Below are positions 54,337 to 62,888 of a stretch of DNA of 64,000 bases, piece after piece. The notes below the pieces were generated by a model that saw nothing but the letters and a program-made list of their open reading frames with translations, did no database searches and was not told the origin of the DNA. Position 1 is the stretch's first letter; the number at the start of each line of letters is the position of its first letter. Where the stretch lies: positions 5,840,646 through 5,904,645 of the forward strand of contig NZ_AP018207.1 in the NCBI RefSeq assembly GCF_002367995.1, given 5' to 3'. The stretch is from Calothrix brevissima NIES-22 (GTDB taxonomy: Bacteria > Cyanobacteriota > Cyanobacteriia > Cyanobacteriales > Nostocaceae). The position numbers and the translations under genes are program-made.

Positions 54337-54942
54337 TCAATGTATTGAGTGAAATCCCCACACATTGTGATGAGGTACGGAAGCTTGTGGTAGATCGCTA
54401 ATGACTAGCCGAGTGCTATTATTGCTATTTTGCTTGCAGTTTACAGGTTCTACAGGTTGCGATCGCGTAGATAAACCCATTTCTTTCAGCAAACGATTGA
54501 TGTGGCGAACTCCCACGTTAACGCCTAATTCTTTCGCTAGATGCTTACTTAACCATTGAGATGTCCAACGCCGAAACGGATAACCAAACTCTTTGGGATT
54601 ATGGTTCATTAGTTGCTTCAAATGCTGGCGATATTCGTCATTAGCTGTTTTTGGTCTACCTAAAGGCGAAGCATTCCAATTATGAGCTTCACCTGACTTC
54701 GCTACCAAAATCCAATGTCTGACAGTTACGCGAGAACAGCCTAATTCTTGGCAAATTTGACTTTGTGTTTTGCCTTCATCAGCTAGTAACATAATTTGAA
54801 TACGCTGGCGGTATTTCTGGGGTAAATCATGTTGCTGTAATATTTTTTGCAGTAACCGACGCTGAAAAGTTGACAAGCACTGCTCTACAGAAGCTTGCTC
54901 AGTAGGAAGTTGATTGGGTGGTAAATGATGCTGCGAAGTCAT
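54337..54942 (-). CDS. IS630-type helix-turn-helix protein without transposase catalytic domain
   Basis: DNA-binding protein related to the N-terminal half of IS630-family transposases. Residues about 40-85 form a helix-turn-helix (GKTQSQICQELGCSRVTVRHWILV). Residues about 95-165 form the second winged-helix-like part (YPFRRWTSQWLSKHLAKELGVNVGVRHINRLLKEMGLSTR). The protein then stops at 201 residues, with no DDE catalytic domain and no transposon ends seen. Short proteins of this shape are frequent in cyanobacteria, so it could be a domesticated regulator rather than a fresh remnant. The tail (HHNVWGFHSIH) is unlike a transposase. A HIP1-rich AT region lies upstream. Confidence 0.65.
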   Translation of the reverse strand: MTSQHHLPPNQLPTEQASVEQCLSTFQRRLLQKILQQHDLPQKYRQRIQIMLLADEGKTQSQICQELGCSRVTVRHWILVAKSGEAHNWNASPLGRPKTANDEYRQHLKQLMNHNPKEFGYPFRRWTSQWLSKHLAKELGVNVGVRHINRLLKEMGLSTRSQPVEPVNCKQNSNNSTRLVISDLPQASVPHHNVWGFHSIH

Positions 54943-55257
54943 GTCCCTACTATTGATTGCGATCTAATATTTTTTTGGAGACAAAGCGATCGCAATATGA
55001 GGGTGTGGGTTCGCAGATAAGATGAAATTTGAACAACGAAGTTACATCCCACATTCCCCACTTTAAGCCCTAGTATAAATACAGTCGTTACAAGTATTAA
55101 AAAATACTTAAGCTAATACATAGCTAGTGCAGTAAAAATAAAGACAATATCATAAAAAACTCCACCCATAAAGGGATGGTGGGGTATTAGATTCCTTTCA
55201 AAAAACAATTGACAACTAACAAGCGAAGCGAAATAAAAATATCTTACCAATCATTAA
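54943..55257. other. Intergenic region with a small palindrome and a terminator
   Basis: 315 bp without a gene. It contains one HIP1 site, the perfect inverted repeat AAGTATT-AAAA-AATACTT (55092-55109) and a hairpin with T-tract at 55154-55185 that should end the Wzt transcript. Confidence 0.55.
55154..55185 (-). terminator. Probable terminator after the Wzt-like gene
   Basis: Minus-strand hairpin (ACCCCACCATCCC, loop, GGGTGGAGT) followed by six T. It is the same repeat type as the terminator at 6046-6077 after the replication gene. Confidence 0.5.
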
Positions 55258-56559
55258 TTATCCTTGATAAATATTCCCTTCTGCCCTCTGCTCTCTGCCC
55301 TCTGCCTTATTATTAATAACTTGCCACTGCCGGGGCTGATAAAATAACGAACGACTAGTAATTTTACCTGCTTTGACCATAAAGCGAAAAGATTCAACGA
55401 TATCAAAAGAACGTACACCTTCTTTGATATATATCTTCGCACTATATAAACCAGGTAATAAGCAAAAATAAGGCATCTGCATTTGAATTTCTACCCTTCC
55501 CGGAAGAATAGTTAAAGGTTCATTATCGCTAGCAGAAGTTATATATAAAATCCGCTCATTTTGTCCCGATAAAGCTGTAATTGATACACCTAAATTGGCA
55601 TTATTAACTTGTTTATAAGCTTTACATTCTACAGATAAATAAGCTAATTCCCCACATACAGGAGAAGTCAAGATATTACCACGCGCATCTTTAAAACAGA
55701 GAGAAACAATATCTATACCTAAGCTTTGACTTTCTGACTTTTCTGGTAAAAACATCATTCCTAAAGCTGTATCTGTCCCAGCTAAACTTAAATCTTCTTC
55801 GTATTGACGAATTACAGCTTCGGTTTCGCCAGATTTACTTAATTTTCCTTGAGCTAAATAAACCGAATTTTCGCAGACATTTAAAACTACATGGGGATTA
55901 TGAGAAACTAACACAAAAGCTGTCCCTGATTCTCGCAGTTTTGCTAATCGCTGATAGCATTTGACGCGAAAATTGATATCCCCAACCGCCAGCACTTCAT
56001 CAATTAATAAAACATCAGGTTCTATGTGAACTGCGCAAGCAAAACCCAATCTCGCCGCCATCCCCGAACTATAGGTTTGTACGGGTGCATCAATTGCATC
56101 TGCAATTCCGGCAAAATCGACTACAGCATCAAATCTTTTTTCTATTTCTGGTGTCGATAATCCCAAAATCGACATATTTGCATAGATATTTTCTCTCCCT
56201 GTCAAAACTGGATTAAAACCAGCACCTAAAGCAATTAATGGTGCTAATTTACCTCTAACTTTTACCGTTCCCGTATCAGGATTAATCAATCCGCTAATAA
56301 TCCGCAGCAAGGTACTTTTTCCGGCTCCATTGGCTCCCACTAAGCCTAAAGCTTCTCCCCGGCGCAGTTGAAAGCTGACATCTTTTAACGCCCAAAATTC
56401 TTGAGGACGTAAAGTATCGCTGTGACGATTTCCTCCGGTTAACTCTGTACAAATATCTTTGATACCATATAGTAAAGAGCGTTTTAAATTGCGACAAAAT
56501 TTTTTAGAGACTTTATCGACGCTAATCAGTAATTCAGAATCATTTTGGATATTAATCAT
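55258..56559 (-). CDS. Wzt-like polysaccharide ABC transporter ATPase
   Basis: ATPase of a polysaccharide exporter. Residues 9-245 are the ABC domain: Walker A GANGAGKS (75-82), signature YSSGM (163-167), Walker B LLIDE (184-188) and the switch His in VLVSHNPH. Residues about 275-410 are a Wzt-type C-terminal carbohydrate-binding domain (LGIDIVSLCFKDARGN ... FDIVESFRFMVKAG). The very end (EGREQRAEGNIYQG) is encoded by a CTCTGCC-type heptamer array, so the tail is repeat-derived. The gene starts 2 bp after the permease gene, forming a Wzm-Wzt pair, with two glycosyltransferase genes upstream. It should export an undecaprenyl-linked glycan across the inner membrane; which glycan cannot be told. 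Confidence 0.9.
   Translation of the reverse strand: MINIQNDSELLISVDKVSKKFCRNLKRSLLYGIKDICTELTGGNRHSDTLRPQEFWALKDVSFQLRRGEALGLVGANGAGKSTLLRIISGLINPDTGTVKVRGKLAPLIALGAGFNPVLTGRENIYANMSILGLSTPEIEKRFDAVVDFAGIADAIDAPVQTYSSGMAARLGFACAVHIEPDVLLIDEVLAVGDINFRVKCYQRLAKLRESGTAFVLVSHNPHVVLNVCENSVYLAQGKLSKSGETEAVIRQYEEDLSLAGTDTALGMMFLPEKSESQSLGIDIVSLCFKDARGNILTSPVCGELAYLSVECKAYKQVNNANLGVSITALSGQNERILYITSASDNEPLTILPGRVEIQMQMPYFCLLPGLYSAKIYIKEGVRSFDIVESFRFMVKAGKITSRSLFYQPRQWQVINNKAEGREQRAEGNIYQG
55277..55307. repeat. CCTCTGC-type heptamer array inside the Wzt-like gene 3' end
   Basis: Four to five imperfect units of CCTCTGC/TCTCTGC overlap the last codons of the gene, so the tandem repeat is translated as part of the protein tail. 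Confidence 0.75.
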
Positions 56560-56561
56560 GA

Positions 56562-57434
56562 TTAAGAACTAACTCTCTCAACTACAAAAGGCATGGCTAA
56601 ACGGAATGTTACCCAGGTGATAATTAAACCGAGTAGAGTAATTGCACTCACAACCCAAAAACTATCGGGATTTGAAATAATACCAGTAGTTGCTAATTCT
56701 CGCGTTGTGACTAATAAAGGCGTGACAGGATTAAGCTGAACTAATATACTAAATATTCCCTGTTTGGGTACGGGATAAACTACGGGAGTGAGAAATAACC
56801 AAAAGCTTGTGATTAAAGTCAACCCTCGCGATATATCCTGATATAAAAGTCCTAAAGGAGCTAATAAAATTCCGAAAAATGTTCCCAGTAAAACTAAATG
56901 AATCAGCGCTACTGGTGCGAGAATTACTGTCCAACTTACAGGGATTTGTAACCAGAGAAAAAATGCTACAATTAAAATTAATTTGATAGCAAAGTTAAAA
57001 AATACCTCACCTAGTTTAGCTAAAATTAACGCTTCTCTCGGAAAGTTAACTCTAGCTAAAACTGGTTTAGCAGCGATTACAGCTTGTACCGGGCCATTTA
57101 CAGCTTCAACAAATGTTTGCCATAATGCAGTGCTGAACATGACATAAGCTGGGTAAGGTAAATCTGTATTTTGAATATTAATTACTTTAGCATCATTGGC
57201 TAATGTAAATCCGGCTGCCATAATAATTGGTGGTAAAAAAGCCCAAGCTATTCCTAAAAAAGATTGACGATATTGGGCGCTAAGATCCCGTACTAACAAT
57301 CGCCAAGCAAGTTCGCGAGATGATAATAAGTCTCGCCACATTTGTTGCGCTAATTGTTTGGGATTGCGCAATCTACTTTCAGGTGTATAGATAACTTCTT
57401 TGTTCTGGGAATTTAATTGCTGAGGCTGCTTCAT
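56562..57434 (-). CDS. Wzm-like ABC-2 polysaccharide export permease
   Basis: Inner-membrane permease that pairs with the Wzt-like ATPase encoded 2 bp downstream. RELAWRLLVRDLSAQYRQSFLGIAWAFLPPI is the typical family N-terminus before the first span (given in parts: RELAWRLLVRDLS, then AQYRQSFLGIAW). Six membrane segments follow. The motif ALWQTFVEAVNGPV and the loop LNPVTPLLVTTRELATTG are typical of the ABC-2 permeases of O-antigen/capsule export. The frame is open to 57500, but the first 22 codons there are translated AAAAGTC-type repeats. I use the ATG at 57434 (MKQPQQL), for 290 residues, which fits the family length. Confidence 0.85.
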   Translation of the reverse strand: MKQPQQLNSQNKEVIYTPESRLRNPKQLAQQMWRDLLSSRELAWRLLVRDLSAQYRQSFLGIAWAFLPPIIMAAGFTLANDAKVINIQNTDLPYPAYVMFSTALWQTFVEAVNGPVQAVIAAKPVLARVNFPREALILAKLGEVFFNFAIKLILIVAFFLWLQIPVSWTVILAPVALIHLVLLGTFFGILLAPLGLLYQDISRGLTLITSFWLFLTPVVYPVPKQGIFSILVQLNPVTPLLVTTRELATTGIISNPDSFWVVSAITLLGLIITWVTFRLAMPFVVERVSS

Positions 57435-57641
57435 TACTGATTTCTGCTTATCTGGCGTAACTTCACCAACTAGTACAATAAGGCAAAAGTAAAAAGTCAA
57501 AAGTAAAAAGAAAGAATGATTATTTCGTAAATTTTTTACTTATTTTAGATGGTATTCTTATTTCCGTGGCCCCTGTACTAGTCTCTCACGAGAAAATTTC
57601 ACAACCAAATATGAAAATCTCTCTTTCCTAGCCCCTAACAC

Positions 57642-58643
57642 CTAGCCACTAGTCCCTATTTTCAAGTTAGTAATCCAGCGATTCAGCACTTTATCTACTC
57701 CCCGCAGGATTTTATTGACAACCTGAAAGCCAAATTTTCCGAAAGATAATTTCCGCGCTAAAGGACGAATAATTGTCATCTGTCTTCGCGATCCTAAGCG
57801 TTTATATCTATTTTGAAAATATTCATCTTCGCTTAAGTTCCATTTTTGGCGCAGGTGTTTTAAGCTGGCTAATTCCCAGCGATCGCTCCACCGCAGCATA
57901 TAGTAATGTAAATCTGTCCAATCTAAGGGCAACCCTGGTACATAAGTCACCACAGATGCAGGCTCTAGGTAAACTGTACCACCAACCGCCGCTACTGAGA
58001 TACACAAATCTACATGTTCTTTCGTAGAAAGTAACGCTTCATCTAAAAACCCAATCTGCGCAAATATCTCTGTGCGGACTAGCATACAGTGAAACTCAGC
58101 TAAACCAGTGGGTTGCTGTGTTAATTGCGGACGCACATCTGCAACTTTTCGCCCTTGATCGTAAATTTTTTCAATAATTCTGCGGCGATCGCGATCTAAG
58201 CGTACCCCTGTTTCTCCACCAGCACAATGTACTTCTTGATGAATGGGTGTACCTTGACATAATAAGGGACTAACGATGGTTGCATGGGTGGTTTCTGCAC
58301 AGTCTACCAAAGGTTGCAGCCAATTGGGACTGACAACCACATCGTTATCTATAAATACAACATACTTAGTCGTTACTTCCTTCAATCCGATATTCCGCGC
58401 GTGGTTGGGCGATAGGTAAGTATTTTGGCGAATCAGTTGAAATTGCTTGTCTTTGGCTTGCGCTGCTAAATAATCGCGAATCTGTGGCGGTGAATTACCA
58501 TCTACATAAATTAACTTAAATTGATAATCTGTATGCTCGTAGATACTTTCTAAAGATTCGCGGGTGTAGCTAAAACGCTCTCTTGGTACTACTACAATTG
58601 TGACTGAAGAATGTGCGATCGCGCTTTGGTTCATGTGTATCAC
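57642..58643 (-). CDS. Family 2 glycosyltransferase
   Basis: Cytoplasmic GT-A-fold transferase, probably adding a sugar to the glycan exported by the neighbouring Wzm-Wzt pair. VTIVVVPRERFSYTRESLESI at the N-terminus is the family's start strand, YVDGNSPP is the nucleotide-sugar loop, and FIDNDVVVSPNWL (near residues 95-107) holds the DxD-like metal site. The acceptor part includes EFHCMLVRTEIFAQIGFLDE and KEHVDLCISVAAVGG. At 333 residues the length is normal. The start is GTG at 58643, overlapping the upstream GT4 stop by 4 bp (GTGA); an ATG at 58634 is three codons in and may be used instead. The sugar transferred is unknown. Confidence 0.85.
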   Translation of the reverse strand: MIHMNQSAIAHSSVTIVVVPRERFSYTRESLESIYEHTDYQFKLIYVDGNSPPQIRDYLAAQAKDKQFQLIRQNTYLSPNHARNIGLKEVTTKYVVFIDNDVVVSPNWLQPLVDCAETTHATIVSPLLCQGTPIHQEVHCAGGETGVRLDRDRRRIIEKIYDQGRKVADVRPQLTQQPTGLAEFHCMLVRTEIFAQIGFLDEALLSTKEHVDLCISVAAVGGTVYLEPASVVTYVPGLPLDWTDLHYYMLRWSDRWELASLKHLRQKWNLSEDEYFQNRYKRLGSRRQMTIIRPLARKLSFGKFGFQVVNKILRGVDKVLNRWITNLKIGTSG

Positions 58644-59917
58644 ATCCTTGTTACCGCTAAAGATTTGTCTGTTATCTGTAAATTCTGATTGCTAATTCGC
58701 TGATAAATTTGGACTAATTCATCGTTAAGCTGATTGATATCATATTGTGTTTCAACAAAAGCACGACCGGCTTTTCCCATTTTTGCCCACATTTGTGGAT
58801 GCTCGATTAGATAAATTAATTTTTCGGCGATCGCATCTGCATCTCGTTCGGGAACAAGAAACCCAGAAATTCCGTCTTCTACTAATTCAGGAATACCTCC
58901 ATGTCTTGTACTAATAACAGGTAAACCCATAGCCATTGCTTCTTTTAATGTATTTACGGGCGCATCTTGATTTCCATCCTCACTAGTGATACTCGGAGCC
59001 AAAAAAATGTGAGAATTATCTAGAAATTCAATAATTTCTAGTTGATGCTTCCAACCTAAAATCTGAATTTTATCTGCAATATTTAATGCTGTAATTAATT
59101 GCTGTAACTCCTGTCTTAAAACACCATCACCGATGATATTGTACTCAATATTTGGGTACATTTTCGCCACTTGAGCCACGGCACGAATACTGTATTCTAA
59201 ACCTTTTTTCGCTACTAAGCGAGCAGTTGTTAGCAGGTAAATTTTTTCATTTGCTTGAGGTGCAACTCTGGGTTTAAATTGAAATCGATGACAGTCTATA
59301 CCTGAACCATGTACAACAATTTTTTCAGGAGCGCAACCTAAACGAATAGCTTTTTTTTGAAAAAATTGGCAATTCGCTAAGAAAAAATCTCCTTTAATAA
59401 AGAGTTTGTCATAAACATCCTCTCCATATTTATTGATATATGAACTGATATCGTAGCCGCGAAATGAAGTTACCAACTTACCGCGAATTGCACCCAAATC
59501 TCGCCACAGCATAGTTTCTAGTCCTTGGGGGCCAAACTGACAATGAATAATATCGTAAGCTGGAGAGTTTAATAGGGGGATGACTGAGTACAGTAATTTT
59601 AATGAAGCTGCTCGTTCGCCATATTTAAAAATATTCAGCGATCGCAGTAAGACTAAAGGAGCTTTATTGAAATTCTCAATAATTAATTTGATTGCTTTTA
59701 GCAATCGCCAAAATCTATTCCTGGGGATACTTGGTTGATAATCAGTGCGGGATAAAAGCTGATAGTTATGAAAATTGGGATGTACTTTAGAACTATGACT
59801 AGGTTGATAAGCATAAATATCAACTTCATGTCCCCGATCGATCGCACCTGTGATTTGATTAATGATAAATGTTTCTGATATTATCGGAAACTTTCCAACT
59901 ACAAAAGCTATTTTCAT
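58640..59917 (-). CDS. GT4-family glycosyltransferase (WcaL/colanic-acid type)
   Basis: GT-B-fold transferase. The N-terminal domain opens with FVVGKFPIISETFIINQI, as in WcaL-like enzymes, and has HCQFGPQGLETMLWRDLG and FRGYDIS. The C-terminal donor-binding domain has TTARLVAKKGLEYSIRA, the NIIGDGVLRQEL strand-loop, and the EX7E-type motif EAMAMGLPVISTRHGGIPELVEDG, which is diagnostic for GT4. There is no signal peptide, and membrane association would be peripheral. It is the first gene of the operon and overlaps the GT2 gene by 4 bp. Together they would build part of a repeat unit or adaptor for export. A long gene-free region precedes it. Confidence 0.85.
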   Translation of the reverse strand: MKIAFVVGKFPIISETFIINQITGAIDRGHEVDIYAYQPSHSSKVHPNFHNYQLLSRTDYQPSIPRNRFWRLLKAIKLIIENFNKAPLVLLRSLNIFKYGERAASLKLLYSVIPLLNSPAYDIIHCQFGPQGLETMLWRDLGAIRGKLVTSFRGYDISSYINKYGEDVYDKLFIKGDFFLANCQFFQKKAIRLGCAPEKIVVHGSGIDCHRFQFKPRVAPQANEKIYLLTTARLVAKKGLEYSIRAVAQVAKMYPNIEYNIIGDGVLRQELQQLITALNIADKIQILGWKHQLEIIEFLDNSHIFLAPSITSEDGNQDAPVNTLKEAMAMGLPVISTRHGGIPELVEDGISGFLVPERDADAIAEKLIYLIEHPQMWAKMGKAGRAFVETQYDINQLNDELVQIYQRISNQNLQITDKSLAVTRM

Positions 59918-60734
59918 TATTCATGTGCCGATTACTATGTATTCGAGACTTGAGTTAGCAAATTTGTATCAAGTTAGTTGCTGAATACTCCTCGATCAAA
60001 AATTCATGAAATAGAGTAGTAGCTATCTTTATATATGTGAAGTTTATTCTAATAGATACGAATACTTATTTCAACCAAAAATCTGGCAATAGTTAGAAAA
60101 TTTTGCTCAAAAGTATAATTTGATTCATTCTCTGGTGAACTTATTTATACCTATATTTTTGTTCATTAACTTTCGTTTATATAAAGTCAAATTTGTATTC
60201 AATCACCCGTTCAGGTATGAGAAACACAGTATTATATAGAAGCATGAGACTAACTTATGCTCTGCATAGAAGCCAGATAATGTCTGCCGAAATGCTGTAA
60301 ATCACCAACAATACTCAAGATAAAATTCCGTACATCTACTGATAATTTAATAATTTTAATTTCAGTAAATTGACTAGATAATTTATTACCGTAAATATTC
60401 AATTATTTTCAATCACCTTTGGGTAGACATTGAACATCACAATAACATCATAATTTGCACCAACATCAAGCAGTGTTTATCTATTCTAGATAGTCAAACT
60501 ACCAATGCATGGGTCAAGTGACATTGTTTACGTATAAACTATGAAGATTAATAATTATTCATCACTCTACCTATGACAACTAAGTCGGGGCGATTATTGG
60601 TATTGATGAAATTTTTACAGTATTCTGCTGAATTAATTTTTAAGATTTACATAAAAAGTTGGATAAAACATCAACAAGATTTCATTATTAGTTCACCAAA
60701 TACATAGCCTGAAACTGTTAAGTTAAAAGCGACT
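59918..60734. other. Long gene-free region between divergent genes
   Basis: 817 bp, AT-rich, between the minus-strand glycan operon and the plus-strand metalloprotease. Promoters of both should be here, but none stands out. I see no repeat array, RNA gene or hairpin of note. Confidence 0.55.
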
Positions 60735-62150
60735 ATGAAAAAGATCTTGCTGGTAAACACTGATATGCGTATAAGAATTAAAATTCTTTATTTAATTGCA
60801 ACAATATCAGCTTTAGCAGGTATAAATATGCCAGCACAAGCACTGAAATTGAACTTTACATACGATACAGGAGTCACAACGGAGGAAAAAGTCGCTGCGG
60901 AATTAGCCGGGAGTATTTGGGAACAATATCTCACAGATAATGCAACGATCAATATTCACCTGAAGAAGGGTAATTCGAGCAAATTACCTTCAGGAGTTCT
61001 GGCTGGGACGATTCCAGCTTTTATGAATAATGTGAATTACAGCAGCTTTTACAACGCCTTAAAAAGCGATCGCACCACTGACAACAACATTTACACATAT
61101 ACGAATGATGAACTGGCTGTTGACAATTTACCAACACCAACATTTTTCAGCAATTTAACTGCGGAAATCGAAGGTTTCAAAAATAAGTCCTTTAACAGCG
61201 TGAATCTGACGAGAGCTAGTGCTAAGGCTTTAAATTTGCTGGACACAAACAATACTGATTTAGATGGGATAATTGTGTTCAACGATTTGATGAATACTGG
61301 CTTTGGTTGGCAAAATGATTATCTCAGTCTTGGTGTTGGTATTAACAAATTTGATTTCACTAGCGTCTTAATCCATGAAATTGGACATGTTTTAGGTTTT
61401 GTGAGTGGAATTGATGCTGTTAATGATAGTAATTACAATAATGAAACTGAACGCAACAAATATATTACGTCATTTGACCTATTTCGTAAATCATACTACA
61501 ACGGCTACGGTGCAATAAATATGATTTATGGGGGAACTGGTTATTTCACTCCTTTCTTTTCCATTGATGGAGGATACACAGCTTTAGCTAATTTATCTAC
61601 AGGTGAAAATGAAGGTTTAATATCTAATTTCTTCTTTCATAACTACCTACCAGATGGTTATCAAGGAAGCCACTGGAAGCGAAATATTGCTGGTATTCCT
61701 CTGGGAATTATGGACCCGTCTTTACCAACAAATACTAGAAGAGGTTTGAGTAATGTAGATTTACAAGCGCTGGATGTGATTGGTTATAACCGAGCCTCTA
61801 GTATTTTTAATTTACTCTCATTAACACAATTATCTAACCTTAAAAGCCAAGCTCAAACTATTGCAAGTACTAAGGGAAGTACTATAAATGTCGGTGACAT
61901 TAATAAAATGCTGAAGCAAAGTCGTTGGGGTGGTACAACAACAACAACAACGCTAAATCAAGGTCAAGATTTAGTAGACTACTTGGCGCAAGAAGGAATG
62001 TTTCAAGTGAATAATGGAAGTATGTGGGATAGTTATGATGAAGAACCACAACAAGTCCCTGAACCTTCTACTGTCCTGGGATTGTTAAGTTTAGGTTTAT
62101 TTGGTTTGCGGTTAGGGAAACAGAAAATAGATTCAGAGACTATTAATTAA
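60735..62150 (+). CDS. PEP-CTERM-anchored metalloprotease
   Basis: Exported zinc metalloprotease with a surface-sorting tail. A basic N-terminus and hydrophobic segment (about 12-37, cleavage near PAQA) give the signal peptide. The catalytic motif HEIGHVLGFVSG has HEIGH at 214-218; the third ligand and Met-turn region may be near IPLGIMDPS. The C-terminal PEP-CTERM segment starts VPEPSTVLGLLSLGLFGLRL and ends with basic residues (KQK), so it would be recognised by an exosortase encoded elsewhere. A Thr-rich stretch precedes it. It resembles a cyanobacterial PEP-CTERM HEXXH protease family. The start may be the first ATG at 60735 or the one at 60765 (MRIRIKILYL). No exosortase gene is in the window. 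Confidence 0.8.
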   Translation: MKKILLVNTDMRIRIKILYLIATISALAGINMPAQALKLNFTYDTGVTTEEKVAAELAGSIWEQYLTDNATINIHLKKGNSSKLPSGVLAGTIPAFMNNVNYSSFYNALKSDRTTDNNIYTYTNDELAVDNLPTPTFFSNLTAEIEGFKNKSFNSVNLTRASAKALNLLDTNNTDLDGIIVFNDLMNTGFGWQNDYLSLGVGINKFDFTSVLIHEIGHVLGFVSGIDAVNDSNYNNETERNKYITSFDLFRKSYYNGYGAINMIYGGTGYFTPFFSIDGGYTALANLSTGENEGLISNFFFHNYLPDGYQGSHWKRNIAGIPLGIMDPSLPTNTRRGLSNVDLQALDVIGYNRASSIFNLLSLTQLSNLKSQAQTIASTKGSTINVGDINKMLKQSRWGGTTTTTTLNQGQDLVDYLAQEGMFQVNNGSMWDSYDEEPQQVPEPSTVLGLLSLGLFGLRLGKQKIDSETIN

Positions 62151-62184
62151 GTAAATTTTCCATCTCATAACAATTTGAAAAAGG

Positions 62185-62237
62185 AATGCGACAAATTGTA
62201 TGGGCATGGCAATGCCATGCCCTCTAGAATATATTGA
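62185..62237. repeat. Hairpin element related to the one at 4626-4678
   Basis: Same 53-bp length and flanks as the core at 4626-4678. Here the stem GGGCATGGCA/TGCCATGCCC (62202-62211 with 62213-62222) is perfect, and several paired positions differ from the other copy in a compensating way. Confidence 0.65.
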
Positions 62238-62291
62238 ATGGCTCTGAGCTAGTAATATATCGTGAATTATTTAATGAACTATTTAACAATA

Positions 62292-62678
62292 TTAATACTC
62301 ATAAATTTCTAATGGTAAGTTATCGGGGTCTTTAAAGAAAGTAAACTTTTTTCCTGTAATTTCATCAATTCTAATATTTTCTACTTCTATACCTTGGGCT
62401 TGTAAATCAGTGGTGGTTTGCTCTATATCATCAACAGCAAATGCTAAATGTCTTAAACCGCAAGCTTCTGGACTATTAGGTCTTTGGGGGGGATTGGGAA
62501 AGGAAAATAATTCTATTTGGCTATTTTCGCCCACAAGTAAATCTAGTTTATAGGAATTTCTCTGAGCGCGAAAAGTTTCGGCAATAATTGGAAATCCTAA
62601 AACTTCTACATAGAATTTTTTAGAACGTTCGTAATCAGAACAAATTATAGCTATGTGATGAATATCTTTTATTTTCAT
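62292..62678 (-). CDS. VOC-family protein, glyoxalase I-like
   Basis: Small cytoplasmic metalloenzyme-like protein of the vicinal-oxygen-chelate fold. IKDIHHIAIICSDYERSKKFYVEVLGF is the first beta-alpha-beta unit with the metal His (shown here in parts: HHIAIICSDYE and SKKFYVEVLGF). The second half has ACGLRHLAFAVDDIE with the next His and ends EITGKKFTFFKDPDNLPLEIYEY with the Glu ligand. The pattern is that of the YaeR/GloA2-like group. The substrate is unknown. The frame is open to 62723, but the first 15 codons come from TCATTAG repeats, so the ATG at 62678 is used, giving 128 residues, normal for the family. Confidence 0.75.
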   Translation of the reverse strand: MKIKDIHHIAIICSDYERSKKFYVEVLGFPIIAETFRAQRNSYKLDLLVGENSQIELFSFPNPPQRPNSPEACGLRHLAFAVDDIEQTTTDLQAQGIEVENIRIDEITGKKFTFFKDPDNLPLEIYEY

Positions 62679-62712
62679 AAAATAGTTTGGCGAAATTAAA
62701 GATAACTGGCTG

Positions 62713-62796
62713 TCATTAGTCATTAGTCATTAGTCATTAGTCATTAGTCATTAGTCATTTGTCATTTGTCATTTGTCATTTGTCATTTGTCATTGG
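62713..62796. repeat. Twelve-unit heptamer array (TCATTAG x6, TCATTTG x5, TCATTGG)
   Basis: 84 bp of uninterrupted 7-bp units between the VOC and VWA genes. The change from TCATTAG to TCATTTG partway shows unit-by-unit expansion. Confidence 0.9.
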
Positions 62797-62888
62797 TAAA
62801 AATTTCCAGCCTGTTTACGGTTCTTAACATAGTTTGGCTTATTTCCACTAATTTACTAAATTACGAATTACGAATTACGAATTACAAA

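Noticed and set aside
54189-54401. Plus-strand open frame of 70 codons
   Set aside because: It runs through the 15-bp hairpin repeat and overlaps the HTH gene antisense; no coding signature.
57435-57500. N-terminal extension of the ABC permease
   Set aside because: These codons come from AAAAGTC-type repeats and do not resemble the family N-terminus.
62713-62796. Tandem array as a possible CRISPR
   Set aside because: The unit is 7 bp, contiguous and without spacers; CRISPR repeats are longer and separated by unique spacers. The 21-bp array at 26071 is rejected for the same reason.
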